Assembly (NCBI GenBank): GCA_017509375.1
Contig: JAFWPT010000433.1
Coordinates: 1-6,383, forward strand
DNA from: Bacteroidales bacterium
Lineage (GTDB): Bacteria > Bacteroidota > Bacteroidia > Bacteroidales > UBA932
Direction of reading: 5' to 3'
DNA length: 6,383 nt
Below are positions 3,501 through 6,383 of this stretch, piece by piece (position 1 is the first letter of the stretch; every line of letters starts with the position of its first letter). Both the position numbers and the translations under genes were made by a program. The notes beneath the pieces are model-generated. The model was not told the origin of the DNA. It ran no database searches and saw only the letters and a program-made list of their open reading frames with translations.

Positions 3501-6383
3501 CATTACGTACTCGCATAAAAACAATCCGTCAAAATATATCCTCGGTGCGGTCAAGACCAGGAACGTCAACCATGATTTTAACGGTGACGGAGTGTCGGAG
3601 CTGGGAGAGAGGTTTTCTTATACCCTCGATACGCTGTGCCGGCCCGTATTGTGCAAGGAACACGAGAGGCAGTACAATCCCGCCGATGTTGATGCAAGGT
3701 TCTATCTCGCCTCCACAGCCCGCTGGCAGTATGACGCACGTGGCAATATAATCCGCGAGGAGTCGGCCCCGTCCGGGTCTTCCGTGTACGTGGGGACTTC
3801 ATATTCTTACGACTCTTCCGGACGCCATCTTGTCTCTTCCACAGACGCCCTCGGGCACACCACCTCATACTCCGGATTCGACATTTACGGCAACCCCTCC
3901 ATCGCCACGAACCACAAGGGGCAGCAGACCCACTCATACCGTGACGGCTGGGGCCGCGTCACACGCACCGTGCATCCAGACGGCACGGTGGACTCCCTTG
4001 CCCGGGCATGGGGTGGCACTGGCGTATATAAAGAGACCGCGCTGTCTTCCGGCGCCCCCGACGTGACGGTCGACTTCGACGCTGCCAGCCGGGAGGTCCT
4101 GTCCTCAAAGAAGCGCTTTAACGGCCAGTGGCAGAAAGTCCGGACGCAGTACAACCAAAGAGGCCTTACATCGCAGGTATCTATTCCGTACCGTGGTTCA
4201 TCTCCTTCGTACTGGAGTACATACACATACGACAACTACGGCCGGGTGACACGTATCGCCGAAGCCTCCGGCCGGAAGACGATATGGTCATACAGCGGCA
4301 CCTCCGTCACGGAGCGCAAGGACGGAATAAGGACTACCCGGACGATGAGTCCCGCCGGGGCATTGCTTAGTGTGGATGATTCCCTGAGCACGATAACCTA
4401 CGATTATCTTGATGACGGTCAGCCGGCATCGATATCTTCCACGGGCGGTGCCGCTACGACATTTGCATACGATACTCTCGGAAGGCGAACGTCCATCACG
4501 GATCCCAGCGCAGGAACCCGCAGCACGTCTTACCAGGTGAACGCTGACGGCTCCTCCGTGGTCACGGAGACCAACACCATAGGGAGTATCGCGACATCTT
4601 ACGACCATCTCGGAAGGGTGACCGGAATCGTCCGGCCGGACTTCAACACCACCTGCGCTTACGACACCTGCGGCAGGATGGTATCCTCGGTATCCACCAA
4701 CGGGACATTGTCGCGATACACATACGATGCCTATGACCGTGTCCTTACCGTTAAGGATTCCGTACCCGACGGCAAGTGGCTGCAGAGAGCTTATACATAC
4801 AACGCGGCAGGCAACGTGGCGACGGCAGCATACACAAGCCAAGGAGGATATATAACGACGGAGACATATACCTACACAAACGGGTACAACACCTCCATAA
4901 AGCTGCCGGACAACACTGCGGTATTCTCCCTGACGTCGGAGAACGATCTGGGGCAGCCGACGGCCGCCACCACCGGCAGCGTGTCGCGCACATACGGATA
5001 TACGGCCTACGGCCAGCCGACGTACCGGAAGATGAACAACGGGTCACTGCAGAACTACGGCTACAGTTTCGACGCCGCTACTGGCAACCTGCTGTCAAGG
5101 TCATTCCCGATAGGCCATTGGACAGCTACGGAATACTTTTCTTACGACAACCTTGGGCGTCTTACCCGTGCGGCAAACAAGGACATAACATACGATGCAA
5201 ACAGTAATATCATATCCACCGACGGGGGCACCTCGACGATGGTCTATGGCAATGCCGTCCATCCGTACCAGATAACGGGGCTGAACGTTCCGACAGCCTA
5301 TCCATCAGACACTCCTGCCCAGGTGCTTACTTACAAGGCATACGACCGTCCGGCGACTATCACGCAGGGAGACACAACGGCCACCTTAACCTACAATGCC
5401 AACTGCGACAGGGTGAGGATGCAAGTTTCGCGGCCGACAGGGAATCTCATCAGACACTATCTTGGCAGGTACGAGACTGAATATGACGCCGCATCCGGAG
5501 TGACCCGGCAGAACCTGTACCTTGGCGGTGACGCCTATTCGGCACCGATGGTACTCCAGAAGGTCGGCAGCGGCAACTGGACGCCATACATCATAGGCCG
5601 TGACCATCTGGGGAGCATAACCGATGTCATCAGCTCCAGCGGGACATCATTAGAGAAGAAAACATACGGAGCCTGGGGCAGCGGCACGCCGTCCTCCTAT
5701 CTGTGGCGTGGATGGTGCGGTCATGAGTACCTTGACAGCTTCAGTCTAGTCAACATGAACGCCCGTCTCTACGATCCTATCCTCGGGCGGTTCCTTTCCC
5801 CGGATCCGTTCATCCAGGCTCCCGACCTCCCTATAAACTTCAACCGATATGCGTATTGCCTCAACAATCCACTGAAGTATAATGATCCGGACGGGGAGTT
5901 CGTGATAACAACCACGATGATTCTTGTTACAGGAGCTATTATCGGGGCCACTTTCGGTGGTATACAAGGATATAAGATTGGTCAGGCCAAAGGGTTGTCG
6001 GGTTGGGATATGTTCGGTTGCATTGCTGCTGGATCTGCAATAGGAGGTGCTGCTGCGTTTGCGGGCGGCTATGTTGCCACCGCCCTTGCGCCAGTTGTGG
6101 CTGCAGCAGGATATGGAGGGTTCGTCGGCGGCGCAATAACCGGGGCGTTCTCCGGAGCTGCCGCAGGTGCCATCAACGGATTGGGGTTTGGTGCGTTATC
6201 TACCGGAACTCTCGACGGAGCCTTTAATGCCGGTGCTCAGGGCATGGCGCTCGGTATGCTATCCGGGGCGGCAATGGGGGGAATCATGCAAGGCATATCT
6301 GCAAAACTTGACGGTAAGAATTTTTGGACAGGAAAGGAACCTCGCACTACAATAGATTTATCGCAGCAAACTGTGAGAAATGA
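451..6383 (+). CDS. Secreted TcB-TcC-like Rhs/YD-repeat polymorphic toxin, 3' end missing
   Basis: One frame is open from ATG 451 to the right edge (at least 1977 residues, no stop codon), so the C-terminus is outside the window. ATG 451 is the first start after the in-frame TAA at 436-438 and opens a clear Sec signal peptide. Order of parts: signal peptide (1-20); YD-like motif (~27-38); SpvB/TcB-type N-terminal domain (~131-330, with GYGWDIGGLSVI); FG-GAP/VCBS-type Asp-loop block (~331-810); TcB middle-domain-like GLGFCGFSKT (~898-907); YD repeats (~951-1716); Rhs core (1717-1816); Gly/Ala-rich hydrophobic stretch (~1817-1950); start of a variable C-terminal domain (from ~1951). In Tc toxins and Rhs effectors such repeats form a hollow shell holding a toxin that is cut free by the core. 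By analogy this is probably an exported toxin delivery protein. The payload activity cannot be called, because only about 13-27 residues of it are visible. An alternative is a surface or adhesin-like YD protein with no toxin. Base composition changes by module. Confidence 0.9.
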   Translation, partial: MNPRCSLSLFFMLLSSLLGAQTYHFQYTHDTIGNRVSRIYQTSPSKGGASFVEMSGVANLQGDEAFKAAAHNDSSSLSVATAETDTTKYVFPYKSPAEKAAYLEAMMDDVVRQKPYPVDGDVRDVSNYSVGEIALSYGISSSGARTYSIPIYTAPDIKYAPALFWVYNSQGGYGYGGYGWDIGGLSVITLTQKSLYWDDDITAASVDDTDPVFCLDGIRLVRNTNSATKSSFPLVTATGPRVLVAPVRGQSDYVTSFTVLYPDGSRATFGTGSDLGFTLPSYPMTSSTSLTGEKIDYCYTLDTADGNHAIDSVRYGIDAAGHAAAVIRFASSPSSEYRYYAGKKVKRLPTVSGIESVSSGVTLYSYGLSYHIGDRAKLLSSVTLTNAAGESLPPLSFTYGVDVPIHFGQDSIKVLDTLPVPGLFAVDSCVLRRGKFLRGSYDDGIVTYRNYPVYEEISTGVFGCTYPADSLISFAPCVIDNLSVSTIEADAGFLTAEAVDVDGDGIDEVVKVCQGGKLPDAQQYILNICIYERGTNNTLVFSRAFNVPVDGVIEYTQGNSITYSPYRRTFRWGDFLGNGKTQLLAVSYSDNGYGISQTPHASLIDLDSVSNPSNIDLFVQLTPGNERNLICADLDNDGRTEICFATTSGLVVDRWGQNNTFEWVATHSNITQSIIDSEDVYYSDINADGYLDIIKAPTKGSSGTTWTFYLNTGTDFVVREQQHIFNETRDEFFFIDINRDGYPDILNRRNGVSLVYYLNEDGMGFHNFNSSFASLPATGFILPANIIDYSAMSSFIIADSHEIYEYEYTSYSPLLRHLVQSCDSYGKIVRNTYGYLPQSSLYWTNSPTGISAADGYQLRVLPLYVLTGAKGFLCDSDTSQVMLNDTYSWWDGVVNIRGLGFCGFSKTRTVGLLDGVTSVSINTFNPQKRGVPVSAIRHTGSESAPPYHSVAYTFDNNATTYGKMNPRLTQVVETDNLTGISTTTTYAYDSFDYPTSVSVGKSVQTSSGTITNREWVNITYSHKNNPSKYILGAVKTRNVNHDFNGDGVSELGERFSYTLDTLCRPVLCKEHERQYNPADVDARFYLASTARWQYDARGNIIREESAPSGSSVYVGTSYSYDSSGRHLVSSTDALGHTTSYSGFDIYGNPSIATNHKGQQTHSYRDGWGRVTRTVHPDGTVDSLARAWGGTGVYKETALSSGAPDVTVDFDAASREVLSSKKRFNGQWQKVRTQYNQRGLTSQVSIPYRGSSPSYWSTYTYDNYGRVTRIAEASGRKTIWSYSGTSVTERKDGIRTTRTMSPAGALLSVDDSLSTITYDYLDDGQPASISSTGGAATTFAYDTLGRRTSITDPSAGTRSTSYQVNADGSSVVTETNTIGSIATSYDHLGRVTGIVRPDFNTTCAYDTCGRMVSSVSTNGTLSRYTYDAYDRVLTVKDSVPDGKWLQRAYTYNAAGNVATAAYTSQGGYITTETYTYTNGYNTSIKLPDNTAVFSLTSENDLGQPTAATTGSVSRTYGYTAYGQPTYRKMNNGSLQNYGYSFDAATGNLLSRSFPIGHWTATEYFSYDNLGRLTRAANKDITYDANSNIISTDGGTSTMVYGNAVHPYQITGLNVPTAYPSDTPAQVLTYKAYDRPATITQGDTTATLTYNANCDRVRMQVSRPTGNLIRHYLGRYETEYDAASGVTRQNLYLGGDAYSAPMVLQKVGSGNWTPYIIGRDHLGSITDVISSSGTSLEKKTYGAWGSGTPSSYLWRGWCGHEYLDSFSLVNMNARLYDPILGRFLSPDPFIQAPDLPINFNRYAYCLNNPLKYNDPDGEFVITTTMILVTGAIIGATFGGIQGYKIGQAKGLSGWDMFGCIAAGSAIGGAAAFAGGYVATALAPVVAAAGYGGFVGGAITGAFSGAAAGAINGLGFGALSTGTLDGAFNAGAQGMALGMLSGAAMGGIMQGISAKLDGKNFWTGKEPRTTIDLSQQTVRN
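529..564 (+). other. Isolated N-terminal YD-like motif
   Basis: Directly after the signal peptide the protein reads YTHDTIGNRVSR (residues 27-38). This is a recognisable YD-repeat half, Y-x-x-D-x-x-G-N-R-x-x-R, with His in place of the second aromatic residue. The next YD repeat is about 900 residues further on. The same kind of motif right after a signal peptide is, from memory, common in Bacteroidota secreted YD/Rhs proteins. Its job is unknown; an N-terminal strand that plugs or closes the shell is one possibility, by inference only. Confidence 0.55.
841..1440 (+). other. SpvB/TcB-type N-terminal domain
   Basis: Residues ~131-330. Seen: GEIALSYGISSSGARTYSIPIY, here split as GEIALSYGISSSG then ARTYSIPIY; then PALFWVYNSQGG, YGYGGYGWDIGGLSVITL, and DPVFCLDGIRLV. 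This succession (mixed-strand start, hydrophobic strand ending Y-N-S-Q, a Gly-rich turn leading to G-W-x-I-x-G-L, then D-x-F-x-L-x-G-x-x-L) is the signature I know from SpvB and TcB/TcdB N-terminal regions, which start the cocoon. The DNA becomes GC-rich at about 1081 (1201-1320 is 62-63% GC by hand count). Confidence 0.75.
1441..2880 (+). other. FG-GAP/VCBS-type Asp-loop block, probable beta-propeller
   Basis: Residues ~331-810. Calcium-loop-like motifs recur: DVDGDGIDE (500-508), a degenerate WGDFLGNGKTQLL (572-584), DLDNDGRTE (633-641), DINADGYLD (684-692) and DINRDGYPDIL (736-746). Each is followed by a short hydrophobic strand. Spacings of about 50-70 residues suit blades of an integrin-like FG-GAP/VCBS propeller. 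In Tc toxins a propeller at this place in TcB binds TcA and gates the shell exit. The block is AT-rich (sampled lines 32-43% GC) and returns abruptly to 53-67% GC after about 2880. The exact domain boundaries are estimates taken from base composition and motifs. Confidence 0.72.
3100..3300 (+). other. TcB middle-domain-like segment
   Basis: Around residues 884-950 the protein reads YSWWDGVVNIRGLGFCGFSKT. Split for clarity, this is YSWWDGVVN then IRGLGFCGFSKT. It resembles the middle domain of TcB/TcdB proteins, where a conserved G-x-G-F-x-G-F follows a Y-x-x-G strand after the propeller. The upstream part (LLRHLVQSCDSYGKIVRNTYGYLP, residues ~815-838 as key residues) resembles the Tc 'L-L-x-x-x-x-N-x-x-G-x-x-x-x-x-x-Y' strand that precedes it. 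The placement between the propeller and the YD array is what a TcB ancestry predicts. Confidence 0.6.
3301..5580 (+). repeat. YD (Rhs) repeat array, about 15 protein-level repeats
   Basis: Residues ~951-1710 carry many YD motifs. Clear ones: YAYDSFDYPTSV (986), WQYDARGNIIRE (1092), YSYDSSGRHLVSS (1118), YTYDNYGRVTRIAE (1258), FAYDTLGRRTSITD, SYDHLGRVTGIVRP, CAYDTCGRMVSSVS, YTYDAYDRVLTVKD, YTYNAAGNVATAAY, YGYTAYGQPTYR, YGYSFDAATGNLLSRS, FSYDNLGRLTRA, ITYDANSNIIST, LTYKAYDRPATI and LTYNANCDRVRM. Such repeats coil into the wall of a hollow beta-shell. They are divergent: I see only short exact DNA matches (around 10-14 bases, e.g. CTCGGAAGG at two sites), so this is an old protein-level array, not a recent tandem duplication. 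The DNA is GC-rich (for example 67-68% in the lines at 3001 and 4921). Confidence 0.9.
5599..5898 (+). other. Rhs core domain with predicted self-cleavage site
   Basis: Residues 1717-1816 form the Rhs repeat-associated core: RDHLGSITDVISSSG, KKTYGAWG, RGWCGHEYLDS, NARLYDPILGRFLSPDPF and NRYAYCLNNPLKYNDPDGE. In the TcC proteins YenC2 and TccC3 this segment is an aspartyl protease that closes the shell and frees the toxin. By alignment from memory, Arg650 and Asp663 of YenC2 are 13 residues apart, as are Arg1772 (AR-LYDP) and Asp1785 (SPDP) here. Asp1812 (NDPDG) would be the second catalytic Asp. All three are present, so self-cleavage just after DPDGE (around residue 1816/1817) is predicted. 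It has not been shown for this protein. Confidence 0.88.
5899..6300 (+). other. Gly/Ala-rich hydrophobic pre-toxin segment
   Basis: Residues ~1817-1950 follow the predicted cut site. They start with a membrane-helix-like stretch (VITTTMILVTGAIIGATFGG, 1818-1837). After a short polar part (YKIGQAKGLSGWD) comes about 90 residues of Gly/Ala-rich hydrophobic sequence such as IAAGSAIGGAAAFAGG, GGFVGGAITGAFSGAAAG and GMLSGAAMGGIM. Small-xxx-small (glycine-zipper) spacing recurs. Hydrophobic linkers of this kind often come between Rhs cores and toxin tips in Bacteroidota proteins. A role in crossing or inserting into a target membrane is plausible but inferred. Confidence 0.7.
6301..6383 (+). other. 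Start of C-terminal variable (payload) region, cut by the window edge
   Basis: From residue ~1951 the character changes to polar: AKLDGKNFWTGKEP, then RTTIDLSQQTVRN and the window ends. The motif G-K/R-N-F-W-T-G-K resembles, from memory, a linker often seen just before the variable tips of Bacteroidota Rhs proteins. GC falls to 38% in the line at 6301. Only 27 residues are visible, too few to name a toxin fold. The usual expectation for the family is 80-150 more residues followed by an immunity gene. Confidence 0.5.

Noticed and set aside
2884..5047. Several long frames on both strands (the longest is 210 codons at 2884-3516, minus)
   Set aside because: They come from the high GC of the YD-repeat coding DNA, which makes stop codons rare in other frames; their proteins are Arg/Cys-rich with no domain pattern.
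3301..5580. YD array as a DNA-level tandem repeat or CRISPR-like array
   Set aside because: The repeats share only short protein motifs; no long identical DNA units or regular spacers are seen.
6003..6355. Plus-strand frames of 74 and 62 codons near the right edge, considered as an immunity gene
   Set aside because: They overlap the still-open Rhs frame entirely and are Cys/Arg-rich frame-shifted readings of the Gly/Ala-rich coding DNA; an immunity gene should follow the toxin stop.
6381..6383. TGA at the last three bases as the end of the Rhs gene
   Set aside because: It is out of frame: the Rhs frame reads AGA AAT GA. at the edge, so the gene is open and truncated.

Overview
The window reads as part of a Bacteroidales (phylum Bacteroidota) chromosome. 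Three things suggest this. The left-edge gene is the C-terminal end of a NamZ/DUF1343 muramidase of the Bacteroides type. The promoter of the main gene has the Bacteroides form TTTG-N20-TAnnTTTG, and its start codon has no obvious Shine-Dalgarno sequence. The main protein has the Bacteroidales style of Rhs core, with NRYAYCLNNPLKYNDPDGE. Genus cannot be fixed; the moderately high GC of the coding DNA would suit Muribaculaceae, Bacteroidaceae or Rikenellaceae.

Layout: positions 1-359 hold the last ~119 codons of the namZ-like gene, with its 5' part outside the window. Positions 360-450 are a short intergenic gap with one well-formed promoter. From 451 to the right edge a single uninterrupted reading frame of at least 1977 codons runs off the window. 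It encodes a secreted giant Rhs/YD-repeat protein. In order it has a Sec signal peptide, an isolated YD-like motif, an SpvB/TcB-like N-terminal domain, a block of FG-GAP/VCBS-type Asp-rich motifs, a TcB middle-domain-like motif, a long array of YD repeats, the Rhs core with its predicted self-cleaving aspartyl protease residues, a Gly/Ala-rich hydrophobic stretch, and the first residues of a C-terminal variable domain cut off by the window edge.

The order of domains matches TcB fused to TcC of ABC (Tc) toxins: a hollow YD-repeat shell carrying a beta-propeller and enclosing a C-terminal payload released by self-cleavage. Base composition is mosaic. The SpvB segment and the YD/core segments are about 60% GC in sampled lines. 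The FG-GAP block (about 1441-2880) and the payload start (from about 6301) are about 32-43%. The two modules expected to contact partners, propeller and payload, are therefore the ones that look foreign to the shell. The payload identity, any immunity gene and any TcA-like partner lie outside the window.
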